Numbered from the stretch's first letter, positions 43,542 to 54,099 are shown. The stretch is 64,000 nt of DNA from Gemella haemolysans ATCC 10379 (GCF_000173915.1 NZ_ACDZ02000005.1:120049-184048); one strand, 5' to 3'. The notes: generated by a model from the sequence alone, not told the origin. Made by a program: numbers and translations.

Positions 43542-44417
43542 ATGGATCTATTTATTTCAGCGATTTCACAGGGAATGCTGTGGGGTATATTATCGCTTGG
43601 ATTGTTTATAAGTTTTAGAGTTTTAAATATTGCGGATATGACTACTGAAGGAGCGTATCCTTTAGGAGCAGCTGTCTGTGTTATTTGTATACATAATGGG
43701 ATCAACCCTGTTATAGCTACATTGATTTCAATAGTGGCGGGTATGTTAGCAGGTCTTGTTACAGGATTCTTAATTACCGTTTGTAGAATTCCAAGTTTAC
43801 TTGCAGGAATCTTAACAATGACTGCATTATTATCGGTGAACCTTAGAATTATGGGTAGACCAAATTTAAGTTTAATCAATAAAGATACAATTTTTAGCAA
43901 AATTCAAGGATTAAACTTACCGACTCATTATGATACTGTATTTGTTGGAATTATTCTTTCTGGATTAATTATTATAGCTATGTCTTTATTCTTTTCAACG
44001 GAATTAGGTCAGAGTTTAATTGCAACAGGAGATAATGAGAAAATGGCGACAGCATTAGGTATTTCTACAAAAACAATGACGATTTTAGGATTAATGCTTG
44101 CTAATGGAATTATTTCTTTAGCTGGTGCGATTTTAGCACAAAACAATGGTTATTCAGATGTAAACAGTGGTATCGGGGTAATAGTAGTAGCGTTAGCAGC
44201 AATTATTATAGGAGAAGTAATCTTCAAAGATGTATCTTTCACAACAAGATTAATTTGTGTAATCTGTGGTGCTATAATTTACAGATTACTGCTAGTAGGA
44301 GTATTAAAATTAAATATTATTGGAGCTAATGACTTTAAATTAGTTTCAGCTTTAGTAATTGCTATTTTCTTAACTTTACCTCAATTAAAATTAAAAACTA
44401 AGAGAAAGGATGCGTAG
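43542..44417 (+). CDS. trpY: ABC transporter permease, TrpY-like
   Basis: A 291-residue inner-membrane permease of the branched-chain-type ABC importer class (LivH-like), with eight or nine helices. SFRVLNIADMTTEGAYPLGAAVC near the N-terminus matches this permease group, and GDNEKMATALGISTKTMTILGLMLANGI near residue 165 is the coupling-helix region contacting the ATPase. Partners trpX (upstream) and the ATPase gene 3 bases downstream make a complete importer. RBS AGAGGTG. Confidence 0.83.
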   Translation: MDLFISAISQGMLWGILSLGLFISFRVLNIADMTTEGAYPLGAAVCVICIHNGINPVIATLISIVAGMLAGLVTGFLITVCRIPSLLAGILTMTALLSVNLRIMGRPNLSLINKDTIFSKIQGLNLPTHYDTVFVGIILSGLIIIAMSLFFSTELGQSLIATGDNEKMATALGISTKTMTILGLMLANGIISLAGAILAQNNGYSDVNSGIGVIVVALAAIIIGEVIFKDVSFTTRLICVICGAIIYRLLLVGVLKLNIIGANDFKLVSALVIAIFLTLPQLKLKTKRKDA

Positions 44418-44420
44418 AAC

Positions 44421-45194
44421 ATGTCATTTATAAAAATTAATAAAATAGATAAAACATTCTTTCCAGGTACGATTAGAGAGCAACATGCTTTAAAAAATGT
44501 TAGTCTTGAAATAAAAGATGGTGATTTCATCACGATTCTTGGAGGAAATGGAGCAGGAAAATCAACTTTTCTTAATGCCTTAGCGGGTTCATTCTCGTTA
44601 GATGATGGAGAAATCTTAATCGAAGGAAAAGATGTAAGTAATATAGTAGAACACAAGAGAGCAGGATTCATTAGTAGAGTTTTCCAAAATCCACTTGATG
44701 GAACAGCTCCTCGTATGACTGTAGCACAGAATATGTCTTTGGCACTTCGACGTGGTAAAGTCAGAGGTTTTAAACCGGGTACTACTAAAGAAGATAGGAA
44801 ACTTTTTAAAGAATTGCTAGCGACTTTAGACTTAGGGCTTGAAGATAGATTAGATAGTGAGATGGGGCTATTGTCTGGAGGTCAACGTCAAGCTATTGCA
44901 CTTTTAATGGCAACTATGACCACGCCAAAACTTTTACTTCTTGATGAACATACTGCTGCATTAGACCCAAAAACTCAGAAGAAAATAATGGAGCTTACTC
45001 GACAAAAGATTGAAGAGAAAAAATTAACAGCGTTAATGATAACTCACAATATTCAAGATGCAGTGAAATACGGAAATAGAATAATAGTTCTGCACCGTGG
45101 AGAGCTAGTTCGTGATATCAGTAAAGAAGAAAAAGAAAAACTTGATGCAAAAGCATTATATGAATTACTTTATAATTTAGAAGAAAGTGAGTAG
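44421..45194 (+). CDS. trpZ: ABC transporter ATP-binding protein, TrpZ-like
   Basis: A 257-residue ATPase. Walker A is GGNGAGKST (about 40-48), the Q-loop lies in SRVFQNPLDG, the signature motif is LLSGGQRQ (about 153-160), Walker B LLLLDEHTAALD (about 173-184), and the switch His sits in MITHNIQDA. It starts 3 bases after the permease gene and completes the probable tryptophan importer. A terminator follows the stop by 9 bases. Confidence 0.87.
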   Translation: MSFIKINKIDKTFFPGTIREQHALKNVSLEIKDGDFITILGGNGAGKSTFLNALAGSFSLDDGEILIEGKDVSNIVEHKRAGFISRVFQNPLDGTAPRMTVAQNMSLALRRGKVRGFKPGTTKEDRKLFKELLATLDLGLEDRLDSEMGLLSGGQRQAIALLMATMTTPKLLLLDEHTAALDPKTQKKIMELTRQKIEEKKLTALMITHNIQDAVKYGNRIIVLHRGELVRDISKEEKEKLDAKALYELLYNLEESE

Positions 45195-45202
45195 AACTAC
45201 AT

Positions 45203-45245
45203 GGGGTGACTTGATAAAATCTAGTTTAAGTCACTCCTATTTATT
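45203..45245 (+). terminator. Terminator of trpXYZ
   Basis: GGGGTGACTT pairs with AAGTCACTCC (one G-T pair), followed by TATTTATTTTT. The arms share the GTGACT/AGTCAC core with hairpin II of the dispersed repeat. Confidence 0.75.
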
Positions 45246-45263
45246 TTTCACATGATAATATGA

Positions 45264-45383
45264 TATAATAAGGATAAACGTAAGGAGTAGTATATAGGGA
45301 TTGCGCCTTGATGGAGGAGATTCCGGTTCGAATCCGGGCTATTACGTCTAAGACATCTATTTGTAAATAGGTGTCTTTTTTTC
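45264..45383 (+). ncRNA. Short RNA with a tRNA T-arm, own promoter and terminator
   Basis: An extended -10 (TGATATAAT, 45261-45269) is followed by about 70 bases and then a strong terminator (AAGACATCTATTT with AAATAGGTGTCTT and T7, about 45350-45382). The RNA contains a full T-arm: stem TCCGG/CCGGG around TTCGAAT (45322-45338). The bases after it, CTATTAC, could pair with GTAA...TAG at 45280-45290 if GGAG is looped out; ACGTAA (45278-45283) also pairs perfectly with TTACGT (45342-45347). No convincing D-arm or anticodon arm fits the remaining ~30 bases, and it is about 10 bases short for a tRNA. It is either a tRNA relic or a tRNA-like small RNA. Confidence 0.45.
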
Positions 45384-45396
45384 ATTTTAGATTCAT
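45381..45396 (+). promoter_or_regulatory. Putative response-regulator site upstream of the 45512 operon
   Basis: TTCATTTTAGATTCAT is a direct repeat of TTCAT with 11-base period, typical of OmpR-family sites. The same motif (TTCATTTAAGATTCAT) occurs twice before the PepSY gene. It lies upstream of a TATAAT at 45431-45436 that lacks a good -35, suggesting activation and autoregulation. Confidence 0.55.
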
Positions 45397-45511
45397 TTTT
45401 TTGTTTTAGAATATTTCTAAATAGTGAAGTTATAATATATAAGAACTATTGTTTTACATTTATAAGTGAATTAAGTAAAATATAGTAGAAATTTAGTATG
45501 AGGAGATTGTT

Positions 45512-46183
45512 ATGAAGATTCTTGTTGTAGAAGATGAACGCGATTTGAATAGAATAATTACTAAACACTTAAAAAGAAATAATTATAGTGTAGATAGCTG
45601 TTTCGATGGTGAGGAAGCATTAGATTTTGTTGGTTATAGTGACTATGATTTGATTATTACTGATATTATGATGCCAAATGTTGATGGCTATGAGTTTATC
45701 AAAAGGCTTCGCGAGAGTAAAAATAATACACCAGTTATAATGTTAACAGCAAAAGATACTTTAGAGGATAAAATTGTCGGTCTTGATAGTGGTGCTGATG
45801 ATTATATAGTTAAGCCGTTTGAATTTGACGAACTATTTGCGAGAATAAGGGTTCTAATGAGAAGAAATTATGGTTTAGCGACTAATGTTATTCAAATCGA
45901 TGATATTGTACTTGATATTTCTAAAAAACAAGTTACTAGAAATGGTGAAAACATTGGATTGACTGGTAAAGAATATGAGGTATTAGAATATCTTATGAAA
46001 AATAAGGAGAGTATATTGAGTCGCGATCAGATTCTTAATCATGTTTGGGATTATGATTATGATGGTGCTTCAAATATAGTAGATGTAATTATAAAAAATA
46101 TTAGGAAAAAACTAGACAATGGAACGGATAAAACTATTATTTATACTAAAAGGGGGCTAGGATACTTTGTTAAAGAAAAATAA
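45512..46183 (+). CDS. OmpR-family response regulator
   Basis: A 223-residue response regulator. The receiver domain has the acidic pocket (VVEDE), phospho-acceptor D51 in TDIMMPNVDG, the conserved Thr in MLTAKD and Lys in VKPF. A winged-helix DNA-binding domain follows (LTGKEYEVLEYLM, VDVIIKNIRKKLD, TKRGLGYFV). It is paired with the histidine kinase gene that overlaps its end. Likely targets are promoters with the TTCAT-N6-TTCAT repeat here and before the PepSY gene; this is inferred from the shared motif. Confidence 0.93.
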   Translation: MKILVVEDERDLNRIITKHLKRNNYSVDSCFDGEEALDFVGYSDYDLIITDIMMPNVDGYEFIKRLRESKNNTPVIMLTAKDTLEDKIVGLDSGADDYIVKPFEFDELFARIRVLMRRNYGLATNVIQIDDIVLDISKKQVTRNGENIGLTGKEYEVLEYLMKNKESILSRDQILNHVWDYDYDGASNIVDVIIKNIRKKLDNGTDKTIIYTKRGLGYFVKEK

Positions 46184-47510
46184 GAAACTATCATTCTTTC
46201 CATTTAAAAAGGTATCTTTAACTTTTAAAATAACATTATGGTATACGACATTTATAGTTTTACTAATAGGATCGTTAATTATTGGGACATTTTTTGTTAG
46301 TGATAGTGTTGTAGAGAGTGGGGCTAAAAAAAGGTTAATAGAAGAGGTAACGGAAATTTCAAGTGGTGCCGATACATTTACTCCATTTGAAGATGGTGTT
46401 ACATTGTCTGTATATGATAAAGATGGTAATCTTGTTGCAGGATCTGTGCCTAGAAATTTTAAAGTCAACGATTTTAGTCTTGGAGCTATTTCTGAATATA
46501 AAGATGTAAATCATAATAAATATTTATACTATGATTCAGAAACCAGTTCTGCTAGATTAGGTAATGGAAAATATGTAAGGGGTATTGTTCAAGTTACTAA
46601 TAACATTAATGGTTGGATATTACCGATAATTATTAGCATTGGCAGTCCATTTGTTATTATGGTAATAATGTATGGTGGATACTTGATAATAAGAAGTTCA
46701 TTGAAACCTGTAAGAGATATGACAGAAACAGCTGAGGCTATTGCTCATAGTAATGATTTAAGTAAAAGGATTTACATAGAGGAAGGAACTGATGAAGTTC
46801 ACAAATTAGGTAAAGTTTTTAATGAAATGTTAGAAACGCTAGAAAATTCATCAAAAAGAGAACGCCGATTTAGTTCGGATGTATCGCATGAGCTTAGAAC
46901 ACCAATTTCTGTAGTAATGGCAGAAAGTGAATATGGAGCAAAATATACCGATTCTATAGAAGATGCAAAAGAATCGTTTGAAGTAATTGAGAGACAAAGT
47001 AAGAGAATGGCCTCTATGATTAATCAAATTTTAGAATTAGCCAGGCTAGATAGTCGTTTAGAGATTCCAAAGGAAGAACTCCCTTTATCGGATAAAATAA
47101 AACATACATTAGAAGACTATAAAATTCTGTTCGATAATAAGAATATAAAGTTATCGATAAACATAGAAGAAAATATCATAGTTCATGCAAATGAAGCTTT
47201 AATTATGAGAATGATAGATAACTTATTATCTAATGCTTTGAAATATGCTGAAACGGAAGTAACAGTTTGTTTAGCTAGAAGAAAGAGTATAATTCTTGAA
47301 GTTGCTGATGATGGTATTGGAATAAGTGATAATGAGAAAAAACTTATTTGGGATAGGTTTTATAAAGTAGATAAATCAAGAACAACGACTGAAGATAATT
47401 CTTCAGGATTAGGTTTGTCTATTACCCAAAAAATAGTGAAATTGCATGATGGTAAAATAGCTGTTTTTGATAATAAGCCAAAAGGAACAAGATTTGTAGT
47501 GAATCTTTAA
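46167..47510 (+). CDS. Sensor histidine kinase
   Basis: A 447-residue membrane sensor kinase. It has a first membrane helix near residues 20-43, an extracytoplasmic sensing loop of about 105 residues, a second helix near 150-172, a HAMP region, the dimerisation/phospho-acceptor helix with SDVSHELRTP (His about 241), and the ATPase domain with NLLSNALKYAE (N box), DDGIGIS (G1) and SSGLGLSI (G2). The start is a TTG at 46167 overlapping the regulator by 17 bases, with AGGGGG upstream; spacing is slightly long. It forms a two-component pair with the upstream gene. Confidence 0.92.
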   Translation: MLKKNKKLSFFPFKKVSLTFKITLWYTTFIVLLIGSLIIGTFFVSDSVVESGAKKRLIEEVTEISSGADTFTPFEDGVTLSVYDKDGNLVAGSVPRNFKVNDFSLGAISEYKDVNHNKYLYYDSETSSARLGNGKYVRGIVQVTNNINGWILPIIISIGSPFVIMVIMYGGYLIIRSSLKPVRDMTETAEAIAHSNDLSKRIYIEEGTDEVHKLGKVFNEMLETLENSSKRERRFSSDVSHELRTPISVVMAESEYGAKYTDSIEDAKESFEVIERQSKRMASMINQILELARLDSRLEIPKEELPLSDKIKHTLEDYKILFDNKNIKLSINIEENIIVHANEALIMRMIDNLLSNALKYAETEVTVCLARRKSIILEVADDGIGISDNEKKLIWDRFYKVDKSRTTTEDNSSGLGLSITQKIVKLHDGKIAVFDNKPKGTRFVVNL

Positions 47511-47518
47511 GAATAATA

Positions 47519-47706
47519 AAGGGGACTACCTCAAAAATTCTAAATATAAAAAAAAGTGTATATTATAATTCATAGACGCAGTGGTTTATTGATATCTAAA
47601 ATTGCTTTATAAAAGTATTTTAGATATCTAATAAACTTTGCAAGAGTGACTCGACAAAATCTTGTTTCTCCGAAATAACGATTTTTGAGTCACTCCTTTT
47701 TATTTT
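47519..47706 (+). repeat. Dispersed intergenic repeat, copy C
   Basis: It begins GGGGACTACCTCAAAAAT near the kinase stop and contains TTCATAGACGCAGTGGTTTA. Hairpin I pairs GTTTATTGATATCTAAAA with TTTTAGATATCTAATAAAC. Hairpin II pairs GAGTGACTC-(g)-ACAAAATC with GATTTTTGAGTCACTC and is followed by CTTTTTATTTTG. It matches copy B closely and copy A more loosely. Hairpin II can terminate the two-component operon. Confidence 0.82.
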
Positions 47707-47728
47707 GTAAAAAATTATAAATTAATAA

Positions 47729-47839
47729 AAATCTTCATTTAAGATTCATAAAACAAAGATATAATAAAAATATCAAAAGAGATGAACAAAAGTGAAATCT
47801 TCATTTAAGATTCATAAAACAAAGATATAATAAAAATAT
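47729..47839 (+). promoter_or_regulatory. Perfectly duplicated 45-base promoter of the PepSY gene
   Basis: The segments 47729-47773 and 47795-47839 are identical over 45 bases and lie 66 bases apart. Each contains TTCATTTAAGATTCAT (TTCAT repeats with 11-base period) ending 10 bases before a TATAAT (47760-47765 and 47826-47831). That position replaces a -35, as expected for an activator-dependent promoter. The motif is shared with the upstream region of the neighbouring response-regulator gene. Confidence 0.75.
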
Positions 47840-47859
47840 AAAAAAAAGAGGTATATAAA

Positions 47860-48492
47860 ATGACTAAAAAAATTAACAACAATGAGATTGAAACACTAGA
47901 AGGAGTTTACGAAGAAACAATGAATAGCAATAATCAATATAATGAACAACCAAAAAAAGCAAAGAGAAACTTCTTAAAACCACTTATAATTGGGGCATTA
48001 GCAGTAGTAGTAACAGGCTCAGTAGGCGCATATGCATACGATAGATATGAAGAGGCACAAAGAGTTAAAGTTCAAGAAGCTTATTCAAATGTTAAGATGA
48101 ATGTTGGACAGCAATCAAATCAAAATAACAATAACGGAAACAATAACAATAATAGTAACAATGGTGATAATGGTTCAAACAGTAATTCTCAAAATGATAA
48201 CCAATCTTCAAATGTTCAAAATAATAGTAATAACATCAATACTCAACAAAATGTACAAAATGCAAAATCACAACAAGAAATTCGCTCTATAGTAGCACAA
48301 GCAATTTCAACACCAGAACAAAATATTAATTTTGTAAAAATTAAACCTGAGTATGAGGATGATTACGCAGTTCAAAATAATGGAGTACCTTTATACGTTT
48401 ATGAAATAGAAGCTCGTGCAAATGGATTAGAATATGATCTAAAAGTTGATGCTGTGTCAGGAAAAGTTTTAAAAGTAGAAATAGATAACTAG
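47860..48492 (+). CDS. Membrane-anchored PepSY domain protein
   Basis: A 210-residue protein: about 45 cytoplasmic residues, one membrane helix (about 43-62), an Asn/Ser/Gln-rich flexible linker (about 84-135, partly an AAT/AAC codon run), and a C-terminal PepSY domain (QEIRSIVAQAISTPE...VQNNGVPLYVYEIEARANGLEYDLKVDAVSGKVLKV). PepSY domains act outside the cell, often as inhibitors of peptidases or as ligand sensors. It sits next to the two-component system and has two copies of the putative operator, so it is probably its main output. Confidence 0.83.
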   Translation: MTKKINNNEIETLEGVYEETMNSNNQYNEQPKKAKRNFLKPLIIGALAVVVTGSVGAYAYDRYEEAQRVKVQEAYSNVKMNVGQQSNQNNNNGNNNNNSNNGDNGSNSNSQNDNQSSNVQNNSNNINTQQNVQNAKSQQEIRSIVAQAISTPEQNINFVKIKPEYEDDYAVQNNGVPLYVYEIEARANGLEYDLKVDAVSGKVLKVEIDN

Positions 48493-48498
48493 AAAAAT

Positions 48499-48541
48499 AA
48501 ACTGATAGTCTAGAAATAATATCTAGATTATCAGTTTTCTT
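48499..48541. terminator. Terminator after the PepSY gene
   Basis: AAACTGATAGTCTAGA pairs with TCTAGATTATCAGTTT (one mismatch) around a 7-base loop, followed by TTCTTTTTTT. Confidence 0.85.
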
Positions 48542-48599
48542 TTTTTAGAAGGGAGTTTTTCATATAAATTAAATGATGTTTTCCCTTTTAAATGTTTAC

Positions 48600-49127
48600 T
48601 TATTTTTTGTTATTATTATAAATATAATATCCAATGAAAATAGCGGCTATTAAATATAAATTAAAGTTAGGGTTGGCAATATAAAATATCATAGCCTTAT
48701 AAGATAGACGCATTAGTAACCCCTGGATAATCGATGGTGCAAAAAGTAAAACTGGTATTATAGAATTATCCATTTTCCTTGCTAATAATATTATAAAAAT
48801 TAATATTAGCAGAAGAATTAGTATTGCTAAATATCTATTTACAATAACATTGAATGCAGTTGGAAATTTGAAAGGATTAAAAAATATCAATAATGCAATT
48901 ACTAATACCAATATTGTAATTATAGTATTTTTAGTGCGTTCATCAAGTTTGCTTTTATTAGTATACATGAAAATATAACTTAAGTAGAATCCACCGAAAA
49001 TAAAGGCACCAACAACAGCGGCTTCTAATAAATTTAAAGCCATAAATGGATTAGCTAATATTGGTGATAGATAAAAAAGTACATAAATACCAGTTGCTAT
49101 TAGTAAATTACGTTTGAAAACAGTCAT
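48600..49127 (-). CDS. Membrane protein of unknown function
   Basis: A 175-residue, highly hydrophobic protein with five or six predicted helices and short loops; a Lys/Asp/Glu-rich loop (TNKSKLDERTKNT) lies near residue 58. The C-terminus is a poly-Asn/Lys tail. No family recognised. The gene follows the next one (49141-49458) on the same strand by 13 bases, so they form a two-gene unit, possibly two parts of one membrane complex. Confidence 0.65.
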   Translation of the reverse strand: MTVFKRNLLIATGIYVLFYLSPILANPFMALNLLEAAVVGAFIFGGFYLSYIFMYTNKSKLDERTKNTIITILVLVIALLIFFNPFKFPTAFNVIVNRYLAILILLLILIFIILLARKMDNSIIPVLLFAPSIIQGLLMRLSYKAMIFYIANPNFNLYLIAAIFIGYYIYNNNKK

Positions 49128-49140
49128 ATAATCTCCTTAT

Positions 49141-49458
49141 TTATTTTATTAATGCAGTTAAACCATAGGCAACAAAAGAAAATACTATAATAAGAAGTAT
49201 TAAAACTAAAGCACTTGAATTAAAAATGAAAAACAATGGAAGTGCTAGAGTAATACTTAGAAGCGGAGTATAAATTGTTCTTTGTATAAAATATGTTACC
49301 AATAGTGTAATTGCAAATGATGAAAATCCATAAGCTAATATCAAAATAAAACCAGCTTTATCACTAGTTCCATTATAAAATTTCAAAAAAAGTAGGGGAA
49401 CAATATAGTATAAAATACTAGTAAGTAAAAATGTCCCTAATAACGTTTTTCTTTGCAT
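49141..49458 (-). CDS. Small membrane protein of unknown function
   Basis: A 105-residue protein with three predicted helices, almost no soluble part, and a basic N-terminus (MQRKTLLGTF). It is the first gene of a two-gene minus-strand unit with the 175-residue membrane protein. No known family or motif was recognised. GGAGAT precedes the ATG. Confidence 0.62.
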   Translation of the reverse strand: MQRKTLLGTFLLTSILYYIVPLLFLKFYNGTSDKAGFILILAYGFSSFAITLLVTYFIQRTIYTPLLSITLALPLFFIFNSSALVLILLIIVFSFVAYGLTALIK

Positions 49459-49580
49459 GTTAAAATCTCCATAAATATTGTTTTTATTATTGTAATATTT
49501 TATGTAGTATAAGTCTAGTAATATAACAAAACTAATAAAAAAATATTTATTGAATGGAGTAAAATATTTTCGGATATCCC

Positions 49581-49609
49581 TTGTTAAAATGAAATAATTA
49601 GAGTAAAAT
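49581..49609 (+). promoter_or_regulatory. Promoter of upp
   Basis: TTGTTA at 49581-49586 and TAAAAT at 49604-49609, spacer 17 bases, 34 bases before upp. No PyrR binding loop is evident in the short leader. Confidence 0.5.
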
Positions 49610-49643
49610 AAATATAATAATAATACAAAGGAGAACTATAATT

Positions 49644-50273
49644 ATGTCAAAAGTTCATGTTTTTGATCATCCATTGATCCAACATAAATTATCTTTCATT
49701 AGAGATAAAAGAACGGGTTCTAAAGACTTTAGACAACTTACTAATGAAGTAGGTTCTTTAATGGCTTATGAAATTACTCGTGACCTTCCACTGGAGGATG
49801 TTGAAGTAGAAACGCCAATCCAAACTACTACTTGTAAACGTCTTGCAGGTAAAAAGATTGTATTCGTTCCAATTCTACGTGCAGGATTAGGAATGGTAGA
49901 TGGATTAATGAATTTAATCCCATCTGCGAGAGTAGGTCATGTTGGGCTATATCGTGATCCAGAAACGTTACAACCACACGAGTATTTTGTTAAAATTCCT
50001 AGCAATCCAGAAGAACGTCACTTTATCGTTGTTGACCCAATGTTAGCAACTGGTGGTTCTGCAATTGCAGCAATTGACTCATTAAAACAACGTGGAGTTA
50101 CGGATATTAAATTTATGTGTCTAATAGCAGCACCCGAAGGTGTAAAGGCATTACATGATGCACACCCAGATGTAGATATATTTATCGCTGGATTAGATGA
50201 AAAACTAAATGACCACGGATACATTGTACCAGGATTAGGGGATGCTGGAGACAGAATCTTCGGAACTAAATAA
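49644..50273 (+). CDS. upp: Uracil phosphoribosyltransferase
   Basis: Salvages uracil to UMP with PRPP. The 209-residue protein has the full UPRTase pattern: [27 protein letters not shown] at the N-terminus, [13 protein letters not shown] near residue 74, the PRPP loop [10 protein letters not shown] near residue 131, and the uracil-binding [13 protein letters not shown] at the C-terminus. It precedes the atp operon, a common order in Firmicutes, with about 155 bases between. Confidence 0.97.
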   Translation: MSKVHVFDHPLIQHKLSFIRDKRTGSKDFRQLTNEVGSLMAYEITRDLPLEDVEVETPIQTTTCKRLAGKKIVFVPILRAGLGMVDGLMNLIPSARVGHVGLYRDPETLQPHEYFVKIPSNPEERHFIVVDPMLATGGSAIAAIDSLKQRGVTDIKFMCLIAAPEGVKALHDAHPDVDIFIAGLDEKLNDHGYIVPGLGDAGDRIFGTK

Positions 50274-50333
50274 TAGTAGATTATTTTTAATCAAATCATA
50301 TAAAATTTAAGAAATCGCTAGCAAATATTATAA

Positions 50334-50353
50334 AATCATATTATAATATGATT
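50334..50353. repeat. Perfect 20-base palindrome before the atp operon
   Basis: AATCATATTATAATATGATT is its own reverse complement. It includes a TATAAT and lies about 77 bases before atpB. It may be a regulator site or part of the atp promoter; AT-rich palindromes also arise by chance here. Confidence 0.4.
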
Positions 50354-50429
50354 ATGTATTTCTAATTTTTTATATTACAACAGATTTAGAAATCTAAAAG
50401 TAACTTAAGAAAAGAGGTGAGGGGAATAT

Positions 50430-51158
50430 ATGGAAAAACACACATATCTTATTACCAAATTATTTGGCTATGATATAACGGTTAATATTCCTAGTGTAAT
50501 CACAACTTTAATAACAGTATTGCTTACCTTTGTTATTGTGATGTTTCTAACTAGTAGAATAAAATTAAGACCAGATAGTAAACGTCAAAATGCGGTTGAA
50601 TTACTTGCGTATTTCGTTAGTGATAATGTCATCAAAGGTAATGTTAACTGGAAAAAATATGGTAAAGGATTATGGGCAACAGCTCTAACAATTATTTCAC
50701 TTGTTGCAGTAGCAAATACTATAGGTGTATTAATAGAAGTTAGTTACAATGAAGTAGTCTATGTTAATTCTGTAACTGCGGATCCAACATTTACTTTCTC
50801 TCTTGCATTATTAGTGATTGTCTTTACTCATTTTGCAGGAATTAAGTATAAAGGAATTAAACACTATTTTGGTACATATACTTCTTCAGGTATAGGTATT
50901 ACACCGTTCAAGGTTATTGAAGAGTTCACAAACTTAATGACTTTTTCAATGCGTTTATTCGGTAATATCTATGCAGGTGAAATATTATTAGCACTATTAG
51001 CTACACTTACAACAGTAGGATTCTTTGGTGCAATAGCTGGTATGGCAGGATTAGTAGTATGGAAAGGGTTCTCTCTATTTATAGGATTTATCCAAGCATA
51101 TATCTTTACTGTCTTAACATTCATTTATTTATCACATAAAATTAGTGATGAACATTAA
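50430..51158 (+). CDS. atpB: F0F1 ATP synthase subunit a
   Basis: Membrane stator subunit forming the proton half-channels against the c-ring. The 242-residue protein has five or six helices; the essential Arg is in the FSMRLFGNIYAGEILL segment (about residues 174-189), and the C-terminal helix has IGFIQAYIFTVLTFIYLSHKI. First gene of atpBEFHAGDC; atpI is not present upstream. RBS GAGGTGAGGGG. Confidence 0.95.
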   Translation: MEKHTYLITKLFGYDITVNIPSVITTLITVLLTFVIVMFLTSRIKLRPDSKRQNAVELLAYFVSDNVIKGNVNWKKYGKGLWATALTIISLVAVANTIGVLIEVSYNEVVYVNSVTADPTFTFSLALLVIVFTHFAGIKYKGIKHYFGTYTSSGIGITPFKVIEEFTNLMTFSMRLFGNIYAGEILLALLATLTTVGFFGAIAGMAGLVVWKGFSLFIGFIQAYIFTVLTFIYLSHKISDEH

Positions 51159-51167
51159 TCTTTTTAA

Positions 51168-51452
<285 letters not shown>

Positions 51453-51505
51453 TTTAGTATAATACTGTAAACAAAAGAACTATGAAGAATAGGAGCATTT
51501 AGTAA

Positions 51506-52030
51506 ATGGAAAATTTAGTATTTTTAGCTACTGAACACTCTTCTCATCAAGGTTTTAATCTAGGAAATATGGCTATTAACATTGTAGCTGTATTAATCTT
51601 ATTAGTATTACTGAAAAAATTCGCTTGGGACAAACTTATTGATATGTTAGATGAGCGTCAAAAATTAGTTGAAGGTCAACTTGATGATGCTGCTAAAAAT
51701 CAAAAAGAAGCACTAATTTTACTTGAAGAAAATCAAGAAAAATTAAAAAATGCGCAACAAGAAATTAAAGTTATGATGGAAGATGCTCGTGAACAATCTA
51801 AGGTTGAAAAACAAGCTATTCTTGAAGAAGCGCGTAAACAAGCAGAACAATTAAAAGTAAATGCTCAAAGAGACATTGAGGACGAGAAGAAAAGAGCACT
51901 TGAAGAGATCAACAAACAAATTGCTGATTTATCAGTGCTTGTAGCTTCGAAAATTTTAGAAAAAGAATTAGATGGCTCAACACAAAGTGAATATGTTGAT
52001 AAAGTCATTAAAGAGGTAGGGGTGAAATAA
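51506..52030 (+). CDS. atpF: F0F1 ATP synthase subunit b
   Basis: Peripheral stalk subunit. The 174-residue protein has an N-terminal membrane helix (about 22-39, MAINIVAVLILLVLLKKF) and a long charged, alpha-helical tail with right-handed coiled-coil character. Its TAA overlaps the atpH ATG by one base. Confidence 0.95.
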   Translation: MENLVFLATEHSSHQGFNLGNMAINIVAVLILLVLLKKFAWDKLIDMLDERQKLVEGQLDDAAKNQKEALILLEENQEKLKNAQQEIKVMMEDAREQSKVEKQAILEEARKQAEQLKVNAQRDIEDEKKRALEEINKQIADLSVLVASKILEKELDGSTQSEYVDKVIKEVGVK

Positions 52031-52569
52031 TGAGTAAGTCAGTATTAGCTAATAAAATTGGATATTCATTATTTGAAGTTGCAAAAGAAAATAACACATT
52101 AGAAGAAGTTTCTTATGAGTTAAAGGAAGTTGCAAAAGTAGTTAATGGAAACCCTGATTTTGTTACATTGATGAACAACCCTAATTTAGAAAAAATAAAA
52201 AAAATTAACCTGATTGATGCATCATTTGCAGGAGTAAATAAATATGTTGTGAATGTTGTTAAAATCTTAGCAGGTAATCTGCAAATCTCATTAATTAATT
52301 TCGTTTTAGAACAGTATACTGAATTGTTTAATAAACATTCAAGAAATGTTGTTGTTAAAGCTGAATCAGCTTCACCTTTAACTGAAGAACAGTTAGAAAA
52401 TCTAAAAGAAAAAATTAAAAATGAGTTACAACTAGAAAATGTTGAAATTAATAATTTTGTAGATGCAAGTCTTCTAGGTGGTATAAAACTTACTTACAAT
52501 AATAAAGTAGTTGATGCTACTATAAAGGCGAAATTAAATGCTATAAAATCAAAAATTTCTTCAATCTAG
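52030..52569 (+). CDS. atpH: F0F1 ATP synthase subunit delta
   Basis: Links the peripheral stalk to F1. The 179 residues form the N-terminal helical domain (YSLFEVAKENNTLEEVSYELKEV-type start) and the C-terminal domain with VEINNFVDASLLGGIKLTYNNKVVDATIKAKL, the family signature. Translationally coupled to atpF by a TAATG overlap. Confidence 0.95.
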   Translation: MSKSVLANKIGYSLFEVAKENNTLEEVSYELKEVAKVVNGNPDFVTLMNNPNLEKIKKINLIDASFAGVNKYVVNVVKILAGNLQISLINFVLEQYTELFNKHSRNVVVKAESASPLTEEQLENLKEKIKNELQLENVEINNFVDASLLGGIKLTYNNKVVDATIKAKLNAIKSKISSI

Positions 52570-52596
52570 AAGAAGTTGAAACAAGGAGGGACATAA

Positions 52597-54099
<1,503 letters not shown>

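Noticed and set aside
45264..45350. A normal tRNA gene at this position
   Set aside because: Only the T-arm is convincing. The acceptor needs a 4-base loop-out and no anticodon or D stem can be formed, so I list it as a tRNA-like RNA instead.
48101..48240. CRISPR-like or minisatellite repeat in the PepSY gene
   Set aside because: The repetition is AAT/AAC codon bias in an Asn-rich linker, without fixed unit or spacers.
48101..48292. 63-codon frame in the Asn-rich part of the PepSY gene
   Set aside because: An AAT/AAC codon run stays open in other frames (giving Ile/Thr repeats); it is a low-complexity artefact.
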